Shown: positions 1 to 6,515, numbered from the stretch's first letter. The stretch is 24,465 nucleotides of DNA from Alphaproteobacteria bacterium (GCA_030746295.1 JASLMY010000044.1:1-24465), one strand, 5' to 3'. Numbers and translations: made by a program. Notes: generated by a model not told the origin, from the letters alone.

Positions 1-82
1 CGTTCTGCTCCGCCGCGAGCTCGAAGAGCGCTGACGCGTAACGACCCGCGATGTCGGAGACCACGGTTGTTTCCGCTGCCAC
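1..82 (-). CDS. atpH: F1F0 ATP synthase subunit delta, N-terminal fragment
   Basis: Only the first 27 codons are inside the window; the gene runs off the left edge. Read on the minus strand from a GTG at 82-80, the protein begins MAAETTVVSDIAGRYASALF and continues ELAAEQN. The A-G-R-Y-A-x-A-L-F-E-L-A pattern is the conserved N-terminus of the delta subunit (OSCP), the stalk protein that joins the F1 head to the membrane Fo part. A purine-rich GGGGAGG (99-93) lies 10 bases upstream of the GTG and supports this start. In alphaproteobacteria atpH normally opens the atpHAGDC operon, so the rest of that operon is expected to the left. The recognition rests on a short fragment, but the match is characteristic. 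Confidence 0.85.
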   Translation of the reverse strand, partial: MAAETTVVSDIAGRYASALFELAAEQN

Positions 83-374
83 TGGCGAGGTGCCTCCCCT
101 GCCGTCGGATGACGCCTAAGTCTTTGAAATTCTTGACGAAGGCAAACAAGAAGGAGCGCCTCCGGCCCTCGCCCGAGGCGCGCCGGCTACGTAGCATAGA
201 CGACTGCGCCGTGCAAGCCGGCAAGGCGCCGGGCCAAGCCGGAGAAAGCCGTGCCCGAGCGCCGCGCAACGACGGCTTCGCGAACCGGCGTCCGGGCCGT
301 TAAGCTGCGTTGTCGCCCGCACCGGCGCGCCGGCCGCGGGAACGGGCAAGTATGGCGATGGCGGGGAGGATCGG
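83..374. promoter_or_regulatory. Divergent spacer between atpH and the DUF2199 gene; expected atp operon promoter region
   Basis: This 292-base spacer has no convincing gene; the open frames in it have no family resemblance and no ribosome binding site. It must contain the promoter of the minus-strand atp operon if atpH is the first gene. The only AT-rich run is about 119-152 (around cttgacgaaggcaaacaag), which is the likeliest promoter zone, but I could not assign a good -35/-10 pair. The upstream edge carries GGGGAGG (93-99 on minus) for atpH; the other edge carries GGGAGGA just before 375 for the DUF2199 gene. Confidence 0.35.
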
Positions 375-971
375 TTGACGGGACAACGTCCGGCGAACGG
401 CGACCTCGCCACAGATCCCAGGTGGCGGCGGTTGCATGAGGATACGTGGACCTGCCCCGGCTGCGGCGAGGCGCATCGCGGCCTTTTCGACCTGGCCTGT
501 GACCGTCCGGACCACTGGCCGGGCGGTGCGAAGCCGGCTGCGAACGCCGCTCTCGACAAGTCCGGCGATTTCCTGTCGGAGGACTTCTGCGTCCTCGACG
601 GCACGCACTATTTCGTCCGCTGCGTCCTGATGCTGCCGGTCCAAGGTGCCGACGGCAGCTTCGGGTACGGGGTCTGGTCGACCCTGTCGGAGGCGAATTT
701 CGACGCCTACGTCGAGAGCTTCGACGGCGGCGAGCAAGGCCGGCTCGGGCCCTGGTTCGGCTGGTTCTCGAACGCCCTGAAGGGCTATCCGGACACGCTC
801 AACCTGAAATGCCGGATCCACCCGCACGACGGCAGCCGACGGCCCTCGATCGAGCTGGAGCCGACCGAGCACCCGCTCGCCGTGGCGCAGCGTGACGGCA
901 TCTCGTTCGACAAAATCCTCGACCTCTATGCGCTGAACGGCCACGACATCCGCCCGGCGCTGTCCGACTAG
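375..971 (+). CDS. DUF2199 domain-containing protein
   Basis: A 198-residue soluble protein resembling the DUF2199 family, whose function is unknown. Near the N-terminus it has a C-P-x-C-G-x3-H element (Cys27, Cys30, His34) followed by a Pro-rich stretch, the family's usual opening and possibly a metal-binding knuckle. A later segment, FGYGVWSTLSEANF (about residues 94-107), matches the family's conserved core, and the C-terminal part has the typical E-P-T-E-H-P-L-A motif. No signal peptide or membrane segment is visible. The start is a TTG at 375, chosen because GGGAGGA sits directly upstream and the nearby ATGs at 352 and 358 are in another frame. It converges on the YHS gene, with only 34 bases between the stop codons. 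It appears to be a single-gene unit. Confidence 0.75.
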   Translation: MTGQRPANGDLATDPRWRRLHEDTWTCPGCGEAHRGLFDLACDRPDHWPGGAKPAANAALDKSGDFLSEDFCVLDGTHYFVRCVLMLPVQGADGSFGYGVWSTLSEANFDAYVESFDGGEQGRLGPWFGWFSNALKGYPDTLNLKCRIHPHDGSRRPSIELEPTEHPLAVAQRDGISFDKILDLYALNGHDIRPALSD

Positions 972-1006
972 GGCAGCCCCGGGCGTTCGGCCTGTTCGAG
1001 GCTGCC
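972..1006. terminator. Possible bidirectional terminator hairpin between convergent genes
   Basis: GGCAGCC (972-978) and GGCTGCC (1000-1006) form a perfect 7-base inverted repeat around a 21-base loop that holds a minor CCG/CGG pair. It exactly fills the gap between the convergent DUF2199 and YHS genes. There is no T-run on either side, so intrinsic termination is not certain. Confidence 0.35.
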
Positions 1007-1482
1007 TATTGCGTCAGCACGCCGGGCCAGTTGCCGTCGGCCTTGGCGATGTTGCCGGGCACGTCCTGGGCCCAGGTCGCCTGCACCGACTGGGAATAGT
1101 TGAGGTAGAGCTTGCCGTCGACGATGCGCCAGGCCGCGGGGTCGGAGGACGCGGTGTAGCCCTGCGAGACCGCCCAGGCGCAGTAGCCGCCATATTGCGG
1201 CGCATAGGCCTCGGGCTTGGCGCGGAAGGCGGCCAGGTTGTCGGCATTGGCGAAGCGCCAGTCGGCACCCTGCCAACGATGCGTGAAGCTGGCCTTGCCC
1301 TTGACCGGCTTGCCGGCCTTGAAATAGGCGACCGGGTCGTAGCCGCTGACGGCGAGGTTGGAGAAGGTGCCGGTGTAGACGGGGTCTTGCGCGGCGCTGG
1401 CGGGCGTCGGCGCCGCGGCCCAGAGAAGCGCTGCCAGCAACGGCACGGCGAGGACGGCGGCGGCGCGGCTCAGACGAAGCAT
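1006..1482 (-). CDS. Exported YHS-domain protein
   Basis: A 158-residue protein with a clear Sec-type signal peptide: LRLSR n-region, hydrophobic core to about residue 22, and an A-S-A cleavage site near residue 30, so the mature protein is periplasmic. The mature part is one YHS-type domain: G-Y-D-P-V-A-Y-F (about 43-50), W-R-F-A-N-A-D-N, then PQYGGYCAWAVSQG, the signature of the alphaproteobacterial exported YHS family. YHS domains are often linked to metal handling, but no activity is established for this family and none can be read from the sequence. The start at 1482 is preferred over an upstream ATG at 1521 because AGGAGGG lies just ahead of it and the signal peptide then begins correctly. 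About 140 bases separate it from the flavoprotein gene upstream on the same strand, so it probably has its own promoter. Confidence 0.82.
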   Translation of the reverse strand: MLRLSRAAAVLAVPLLAALLWAAAPTPASAAQDPVYTGTFSNLAVSGYDPVAYFKAGKPVKGKASFTHRWQGADWRFANADNLAAFRAKPEAYAPQYGGYCAWAVSQGYTASSDPAAWRIVDGKLYLNYSQSVQATWAQDVPGNIAKADGNWPGVLTQ

Positions 1483-1622
1483 ATCTTTCCCTCCTGTTCG
1501 GACGGCCCTTGTCGTGGACACCAGAAATATGGGCCCCGGCCGGCGCGCCCGCCAGGCCGCGCGGGGTCACGAAGGCTCGACAAATATCACGAAATCGTCC
1601 GCTGACGGCGTCGGGGCAGGTC

Positions 1623-2810
1623 TTAGTAGAACACCGCCGGCGGAACGTCCAGCAACACCTTGCCGACCGCCTCGAAATGGGCGTCCCGGGACTGGATCTG
1701 CTGCGAGAGCGTGTGCATGTCGCGAAAGCGGCGCTCGAAGGCGCTGCCGGGAAAGATCGCGTCCACGCCGGCGGCCTTGTAGACCCAGTCCGCGACCTCG
1801 ATGGCGCCGTGGATGGCATTGGCGGTGGCAAGCCGCACCCGGGCCCGCTCCGGTACCGAGATCGGTGCGACATCGTCAGCGGTGGCGTAGATCTCGCCCA
1901 GGGTCTCGGTCAGGTAAGCGCGACCGGCACCGAGCTTCGCCTCGGCCCGGGCGACGCCCGCCTGCACGAGGGCGGTGTCGGCCAGCCGGTCGAGGCCGCG
2001 CGGGGCCTTGGCCTCGGCGAGGTCGGCAAAGGCCGCCAGCATCGCCCGGCCGATCCCCAGACCGACGGCGGCGACGCCGACCGCATAGAGCCCCTGCATG
2101 GTGAAAGCATAAAGCGGCCCCCGCTCGCGCCTGAGTGCCGGCTCCTCCCGGGTGCTGGAGAAGTCCTCGGGCACGAAGAGGTCGCTGACGGCATAGGAAT
2201 CGGAGGCCGTGCCGCGAAGGCCGATGGTGTCCCAGGTGTCCAGCAATTCCGCTTGCTCGACCGGAAACAGAAGCGTGCGGATGATCGGCACGCCGGCCTC
2301 GTTCAGGCGCAGCTCGCCGCCCGCTTCCACCACCCGGCAGTGCGCGCCCATCCAGGTTGCCTGACGGCAGCCGCTCGCGAAGTCCCAGCGGCCGCTGACG
2401 CGATAGCCGCCGTCGCCCGCGTCGGCCGTGGTCGCGTTGGGCGGCCCCCAGGCGACGACCGCCCTGGGGTCGGTGAAGATCGTCGCCGCCGGCTCGGGCG
2501 CCAGGAAGGGCGCGATCAGGGCCGAGCTGTTGGCGACGAAGAGGTTCCAGGCGACCGAGGCATCGTGGCGGGCGACCTCCTCCAGCGCCAAGAGGTAGGT
2601 GCCGGGGTGGACCTGGTCGCCACCGACGCTTGTCGGCAGCAGCATGCGGAAGAGACGGGCCTCGTGAAGCCGGGTCAGCAACGGCTCCGGTATGCGCCTG
2701 GTGCGCTCGATCTCATCCGAGGCGGCGGTAAGCTCGGCCGCCAGCTCGCGCGCACGGGCGACCGGATCCGGGCCGACGGGCTGCTCGATGCGGTCTCCCT
2801 TGGCGTGCAT
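1623..2810 (-). CDS. Acyl-CoA dehydrogenase-like flavoprotein (HsaA/Acyl-CoA_dh_2 type)
   Basis: A 395-residue protein of the acyl-CoA dehydrogenase superfamily. The N-terminal helical domain (IPEPLLTRLHEARLFRMLLP), the central beta domain (Y-R-V-S-G-R-W-D-F-A-S-G) and the C-terminal helical domain ending in R-D-M-H-T-L-S-Q-Q-I-Q are all present. That C-terminus resembles the Acyl-CoA_dh_2 subgroup, which contains reduced-flavin-dependent monooxygenases such as HsaA as well as uncharacterised dehydrogenases. I cannot tell from sequence whether this one desaturates a CoA thioester or hydroxylates a substrate with FADH2. The start at 2810 gives normal family length; an open frame continues upstream to 2966 but overlaps the divergent ligase gene. 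A TTGACA box placed so that transcription would begin at the ATG also favours 2810. Divergent from the acyl-CoA synthetase, suggesting a shared pathway. Confidence 0.8.
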   Translation of the reverse strand: MHAKGDRIEQPVGPDPVARARELAAELTAASDEIERTRRIPEPLLTRLHEARLFRMLLPTSVGGDQVHPGTYLLALEEVARHDASVAWNLFVANSSALIAPFLAPEPAATIFTDPRAVVAWGPPNATTADAGDGGYRVSGRWDFASGCRQATWMGAHCRVVEAGGELRLNEAGVPIIRTLLFPVEQAELLDTWDTIGLRGTASDSYAVSDLFVPEDFSSTREEPALRRERGPLYAFTMQGLYAVGVAAVGLGIGRAMLAAFADLAEAKAPRGLDRLADTALVQAGVARAEAKLGAGRAYLTETLGEIYATADDVAPISVPERARVRLATANAIHGAIEVADWVYKAAGVDAIFPGSAFERRFRDMHTLSQQIQSRDAHFEAVGKVLLDVPPAVFY

Positions 2811-2816
2811 ACCGCC

Positions 2817-2845
2817 ATTGCGGACGAGGCGGGACGTGCTGTCAA
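2817..2845 (-). promoter_or_regulatory. Candidate promoter giving a leaderless transcript of the flavoprotein gene
   Basis: On the minus strand a perfect TTGACA (2845-2840) is followed by a 17-base spacer and CGCAAT (2822-2817, three of six consensus bases). The ATG at 2810 lies six bases beyond the -10, which is where transcription would start. No convincing Shine-Dalgarno precedes this ATG, as expected of a leaderless mRNA. Confidence 0.4.
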
Positions 2846-2926
2846 TGGCCAGGCTCGGGGTCTGGACGGGACCGCCTGGAAGCATGCTACCTTGGCAGCG
2901 CGTTCTCACCCTGGAAATTCGAGCGT

Positions 2927-4483
2927 ATGCCGCCGCTGACCGACTATACGACCTACGCCGAGGCACAGGCCCACTGCACGAGAGAGGCGCTCTGGGCGCT
3001 TTTCGACGGCGACCGGGATCGCCTCAATATCGCCGAGGAGTGTCTGGATCGCCATCGCGGTCGCGACCTGACGATCCGCATCGCCCATGGCGACGGCCGC
3101 GACGAGAACTTCAGCTTCGACGAGGTCGCGGACTGGGCCGGCCGCTTCGCCAATTACCTCACCGCGCGCGGTATCGCCAAGGGAGAGCGCGTGGCCCTGA
3201 TGCTGGAGCCCTCGCTGCCGTTCTATTTCGCCCTCTTCGGCGCCATGAAAGCCGGCGCCGTGGCGGTACCGCTCTTCACTCTCTTCGGCCCCGACGGCCT
3301 AGCGCTACGCATCGACGACTGCACTCCGCGGCTGCTGTTGACGACGGCCGAGCTCGCCGAGCGAGCCCAGGGCCGCGAGGGCCTGCAGGTGGTGATCGCC
3401 GACGAGGCGCTGATGGCGGAGCTGGCCGGCCACGAGGCCCGCTACGAGAGCGACACCAGTGCCGACGACATGGCGATGTACCAGTACACCTCCGGCACCA
3501 CGCGCGAGCTGCCGGAAGCGGTCAAGCACCGCCACAAGGCGGTGGTGACGGTGATGCTGGCCGCCCTCTACGGCACCGGGGTTCGCCCCGGCGACCTCTT
3601 CTGTTGCCCTTCCTCGCCGGCCTGGGGGCACGGCCTTTGGCACGGAACCATCGCGCCGCTGGCACTCGGCGTCTCGATCACCGCCTGGGCGGGGCGCTTC
3701 GAGGCTGGGCGCCTGCTGCAGGTGTTGCAGGACTATGGCATCACCAACCTAGCGGCGGCGGCAACGCACTACCGAATGATGAAGAATTCCGGCAAGGCCG
3801 GCAATTATCGCTACGAAACCGAGAAACTGTCGTTTACCGGCGAGCCGATCGACAGCGACACCGCCGAATTCGCAGAGGCTACTTTCGGCACACCAGTCTG
3901 CTCGATGTACGGCACCACCGAGGTCGGCGTCATCCTCGGCAACTATCCGGGCGCCCCCGACATCGAGGTCCGTCCCGGTGCGCTGGGCAAGCCGATGCCG
4001 GGCCTCGAGGTCGAGATCCAGGACCCCGCCGGCAACGCCTGCCCACCGGACCAGGTAGGCGAGATCATGCTGCGCCGGCCGAAAGGCGGCTGGATTCCGA
4101 CCCGCGACCGTGGCCACACGGACGCCGACGGCTATTTCTATCACGACGGCCGCGCCGATGACGTCATCATCTCCGCCGGCTGGACCATGAGCGCGGTCGA
4201 GATCGAGGACGTGCTGTTGAAACACCCGGAGGTCGACGAAGCGGCGGCGATCGGCGTCGCGGACGCACTGCGCGGCCAGGCGGTCAAGGCCTTCATCGTC
4301 AGCCACCGCCCGGGCGACGACGCCTTCGCCGAGGAGCTGCAGGCGTTCACCAAGGCCAGGCTCAGCCGGCACGAATATCCGCGCCTCGTGGAATTCACCG
4401 CCGCGCTGCCGAAGACGCCGGCCGGCAAGGTCAACCGCAGCCTCCTGCGCCAGCAAGAGACCGCCCAAGGAGAGACGGTATGA
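2927..4483 (+). CDS. AMP-dependent acyl-CoA synthetase/ligase
   Basis: A 518-residue ANL-superfamily enzyme that would activate a carboxylic acid to its CoA thioester through an acyl-adenylate. Visible core motifs are YTSGTT (187-192), MYGTTEVG in the adenylate-binding region, the D-x6-D-G-Y-F-Y-H-D-G-R-A-D-D hinge, and P-K-T-P-A-G-K with the likely catalytic Lys501. The N-terminal opening and overall length fit the acetyl/medium-chain acyl-CoA synthetase branch; the acid used is unknown. The phosphate-binding loop is unusual: after YTSGTT comes R-E-L-P-E-A-V-K-H instead of the common G-x-P-K-G. The ribosome binding site is weak, but the ATG at 2927 matches the family's N-terminus. Its stop overlaps the next gene's start as ATGA (4480-4483), indicating translational coupling. 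Confidence 0.85.
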   Translation: MPPLTDYTTYAEAQAHCTREALWALFDGDRDRLNIAEECLDRHRGRDLTIRIAHGDGRDENFSFDEVADWAGRFANYLTARGIAKGERVALMLEPSLPFYFALFGAMKAGAVAVPLFTLFGPDGLALRIDDCTPRLLLTTAELAERAQGREGLQVVIADEALMAELAGHEARYESDTSADDMAMYQYTSGTTRELPEAVKHRHKAVVTVMLAALYGTGVRPGDLFCCPSSPAWGHGLWHGTIAPLALGVSITAWAGRFEAGRLLQVLQDYGITNLAAAATHYRMMKNSGKAGNYRYETEKLSFTGEPIDSDTAEFAEATFGTPVCSMYGTTEVGVILGNYPGAPDIEVRPGALGKPMPGLEVEIQDPAGNACPPDQVGEIMLRRPKGGWIPTRDRGHTDADGYFYHDGRADDVIISAGWTMSAVEIEDVLLKHPEVDEAAAIGVADALRGQAVKAFIVSHRPGDDAFAEELQAFTKARLSRHEYPRLVEFTAALPKTPAGKVNRSLLRQQETAQGETV

Positions 4484-5628
4484 GTGAAGCCTACGAGCGC
4501 CGCTTTCCCAAGATCACGGACGAGGCGCTGGCGGCACTCAGGAACCGCATCGGCGTGCGCATCGAGAACACGCTGGAGCCCTGGTGCCACGAGGCGACGC
4601 GGGACGCCATCCGCCACTACGCGCACGGCATCGGCGACGACAACCCGCTCTGGTGCGACCCGGACTATGCTGCCGGCAGCCGTTTCGGCACCATCGTCGC
4701 ACCACCCTCGTTCCTCTTCGCCGGCAGCCGGGTCCTGTCGGGCTATGTCGGCGGCCTGCCCGGCGTGCACGCGATGTGGGCCGGCGCCGACATCACCTGG
4801 CACAAGGAGATCCGGCGCAACGACGAGATCCGAACCGAGGCCTGGCTCCAGGACCTGATCGAGCGTCAAACCCGCTTCGCCGGCCGCGCCGTGCAACAGA
4901 TCTACCATGTCGACTTCTACAATCAGCGGGACGAGCTCTTGGCCGAGGCCGAGAGTTGGTGCTTCCGCACCGACCGCGACTTCGCCCGCGAGGAAGGCAC
5001 CAAGTATACCGAGACCAAGGCCGAGCCGGCGCACCGCTACAGCGAGGCGGAACTGGAGGAGATCTACCGCCACTACGCCGATGAGGAGGTGCGAGGGCCC
5101 GAGCCCCGCTACTTCGAGGACGTCGCTGTCGGCGACGAACTGCCGACCATGGTCAAGGGGCCGATGACGGTGACCGGCTTCATCGCCTATGCGCAAGGCT
5201 GGGGCGGCCTCTATATCCGGGCCAACAAGCTCGCTTGGCAGCAGGTCGCCAAGCACCGGGGCCTCGGGATCGCCAATCGGTTCGGCATCCCCGACTGCCC
5301 GGAACGAGTCCATTGGGAGCACGAGTTCGCGACCGAGGTCGGCGCCCCCGGTGCCTACGACTACGGACCCGAGCGCTGCTCGTGGATGACCCACCACCTG
5401 ACCAACTGGATCGGCGATGGGGGCCACTTGCGCCATTCCAAGACCGAAATCCGCCGCCACAACCCGGAAGGTGATACACTCTTCATTACCGGCCGGGTCA
5501 CGGGCAAGACCCAGACCGAAGGCCGCAACGCGGTCGACATCGCCCACGAAGGCCGCAACCAGAACGGCGAGCTGTCGATCCGCGGCAGCGCCACGGTCTG
5601 GCTGCCCTCGCGCGGGGAGCGCGGATGA
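4480..5628 (+). CDS. Two-domain MaoC-like (hotdog-fold) hydratase family protein
   Basis: A 382-residue protein made of two hotdog-fold halves. The N-terminal half (about 1-170) resembles MaoC_dehydrat_N, with G-D-D-N-P-L-W-C-D (52-60) followed by A-P-P-S-F-L-F. The second half (about 205-380) has T-V-T-G-F-I-A-Y-A-Q-G-W-G and, near the end, W-M-T-H-H-L-T-N-W-I-G-D-G-G then G-D-T-L-F-I-T-G-R-V-T-G-K. The family includes enoyl-CoA hydratases and dehydratases acting on CoA thioesters. The catalytic Asp/His pair of R-hydratases is not obvious: the first half has Trp58 where N-P-L-H is expected, and the second lacks that motif. A good AAGGAG precedes the ATG at 4480. It overlaps the ligase upstream and the zinc-finger gene downstream, both by ATGA. 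Likely acts on the ligase's product. Confidence 0.78.
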   Translation: MSEAYERRFPKITDEALAALRNRIGVRIENTLEPWCHEATRDAIRHYAHGIGDDNPLWCDPDYAAGSRFGTIVAPPSFLFAGSRVLSGYVGGLPGVHAMWAGADITWHKEIRRNDEIRTEAWLQDLIERQTRFAGRAVQQIYHVDFYNQRDELLAEAESWCFRTDRDFAREEGTKYTETKAEPAHRYSEAELEEIYRHYADEEVRGPEPRYFEDVAVGDELPTMVKGPMTVTGFIAYAQGWGGLYIRANKLAWQQVAKHRGLGIANRFGIPDCPERVHWEHEFATEVGAPGAYDYGPERCSWMTHHLTNWIGDGGHLRHSKTEIRRHNPEGDTLFITGRVTGKTQTEGRNAVDIAHEGRNQNGELSIRGSATVWLPSRGERG

Positions 5629-5972
5629 GGAAACCGACCAAGAAACAGCTCCAAGCCGCCGAAAAACGGCTCCTCGCCCGCCGCGACGAGCTGGAAGCGC
5701 TGGCCGCCACGGCCGAGGAGAGCCGGCAGCCCGTGGAGCTGGACCAGACACGGGTCGGCCGCCTGAGCCGCATGGACGCATTGCAGGACCAAGCAATGGC
5801 CTTGGAGACGGAGCGGCGGCGCAACATCGAGCTGCGCCGCATCGAGGCGGCACTCGGGCGCGTTGCCGACGGCGAATACGGCTATTGCCTGACCTGCGGC
5901 GAGGAGATCGGCGCCAAGCGCCTTGAGCTCGACCCGACGGCACCGCAATGCGTCGACTGCGCCGGCGGTTGA
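5625..5972 (+). CDS. TraR/DksA-family C4 zinc-finger protein
   Basis: A 115-residue protein of the DksA/TraR type. Residues 1-80 are charged and predicted helical coiled coil; residues 88-112 form the four-cysteine zinc finger (Cys88-x2-Cys91, Cys109-x2-Cys112) with the typical Y-G-Y-C-x2-C-G-E-E-I. Family members bind the RNA polymerase secondary channel and alter transcription initiation. The coil tip reads D-Q-T-R-V-G-R-L-S-R-M-D rather than the DxxDxA of DksA itself, so it belongs to a shorter side branch whose role is not established. The start overlaps the stop of the MaoC-like gene (ATGA, 5625-5628) and has GGGGAG upstream, so the two are translationally coupled. Whether it regulates this catabolic operon or merely rides with it is open. 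Confidence 0.85.
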   Translation: MRKPTKKQLQAAEKRLLARRDELEALAATAEESRQPVELDQTRVGRLSRMDALQDQAMALETERRRNIELRRIEAALGRVADGEYGYCLTCGEEIGAKRLELDPTAPQCVDCAGG

Positions 5973-6002
5973 GCCATGGCCTGTGACGACGCTCACTTTC
6001 GA

Positions 6003-6047
6003 GCGTCCCGATTTGGCATAGCTTGCCGAAAAATCAGCGAGGGACGC
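6003..6047 (+). promoter_or_regulatory. Nested RNA hairpin covering the ribosome binding site of the PPGLAK-repeat gene
   Basis: Three inverted repeats are nested: GCGTCCC (6003-6009) with GGGACGC (6041-6047), GATTT (6010-6014) with AAATC (6031-6035), and GGCA (6015-6018) with TGCC (6024-6027), closing on a five-base loop. Sixteen base pairs are possible, with unpaired bases only on the 3' side (gaa and agcga). The 3' arm contains most of the Shine-Dalgarno GAGGGA (6039-6044) and ends one base before the ATG at 6048. If transcribed it would hide the ribosome binding site. Confidence 0.5.
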
Positions 6048-6515
6048 ATGCAACAGATCGAAATCGCGGCAGTTCTACTGGGTTTGGCCTTGATAACCAG
6101 CCCCGTCGGCGCGGCGCAAGAGAGCCGGCAGCTTCAGGTCAGCCAGGCGCAGACCACCACCTCCGAGGTCATCGACGTCGTCTTCAGCAAGATCCAGAAG
6201 AAGATTATCGAGGACTACTACGGTAAGACCGCGGGCAAGGGCCACAAGGGTAAGGGAAAAGGCAAGGGCAAGCACAAAGGCAAGAGCAAGCAGCTGCCGC
6301 CCGGCCTCGCCAAACGCAGCCAACTGCCGCCGGGCCTGGCGAAGAAGAGCAAGCTGCCGCCAGGGCTCGCCAAACGGCGTATCCCGCCGGGTCTCGCCGC
6401 CAAGCTCGGCGTCCCACCCAAAGGCACCGAACACGCCATCGTCGACGACAACATCCTTTTGATCGAGAGCGCGACCGGCGTCGTGCTCGACATTCTGAAG
6501 GGCGTGGTCAAGTAA
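6048..6515 (+). CDS. Small exported protein with Lys/Gly tract and PPGLAK repeats (CigR/RcnB-like)
   Basis: A 155-residue protein. Residues 1-23 form a hydrophobic signal peptide (IAAVLLGLALITSPVGAA), so it is probably periplasmic. Residues 60-81 are almost only Gly, Lys and His. Residues 82-119 hold three and a half ten-residue repeats of the form QLPPGLAKRS, ending in IPPGLAAKL. The C-terminus D-x-N-I-L-L-I-x6-V-V-L-D-I-L resembles the closing segment of CigR/RcnB-like proteins, which also carry LPPG(L/I)AK elements; Salmonella CigR is an anti-virulence regulator, but no function can be transferred to this protein. The start at 6048 has GAGGGA upstream. A longer start at 5976, three bases after the zinc-finger gene, would add 24 residues including positive charges and cannot be excluded, because the short signal peptide lacks an n-region Lys or Arg. 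Confidence 0.65.
   Translation: MQQIEIAAVLLGLALITSPVGAAQESRQLQVSQAQTTTSEVIDVVFSKIQKKIIEDYYGKTAGKGHKGKGKGKGKHKGKSKQLPPGLAKRSQLPPGLAKKSKLPPGLAKRRIPPGLAAKLGVPPKGTEHAIVDDNILLIESATGVVLDILKGVVK
6291..6404 (+). repeat. In-gene 30-base tandem repeat encoding PPGLAK units
   Basis: About three and a half direct 30-base copies, each coding a unit of the form (K/Q)LPPGLAK(R/K)(S/R). The copies differ mainly at third codon positions, so selection on the protein is more likely than recent duplication. Confidence 0.75.

Noticed and set aside
67..303. 78-codon open frame on the plus strand in the atpH/DUF2199 spacer
   Set aside because: No ribosome binding site, Arg/Pro-rich translation, and it begins antisense to the atpH start.
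1509..2939. 476-codon open frame on the plus strand opposite the flavoprotein gene
   Set aside because: The opposite strand encodes a full acyl-CoA dehydrogenase-fold protein; this frame shows only composition typical of an antisense shadow.
2811..2966. N-terminal extension of the flavoprotein to 2966 or to an ATG at 2885
   Set aside because: The extra residues (Arg/Ser-rich) match nothing in the family and would overlap the divergent ligase gene or its promoter region; start 2810 gives normal length. The ATG at 2885 has a short AAGG upstream, so it is less likely rather than impossible.
4141..5943. 600-codon open frame on the minus strand across the ligase end, MaoC-like and zinc-finger genes
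   Set aside because: It is antisense to three well-supported genes joined by ATGA overlaps, and its translation is Arg/Ala/Pro-rich without domain signals.
6014..6027. Sigma-54 promoter (TTGGCA...TTGCC) ahead of the PPGLAK-repeat gene
   Set aside because: GG and GC are separated by 8 bases instead of the required 10, and the same bases are explained by the nested hairpin.
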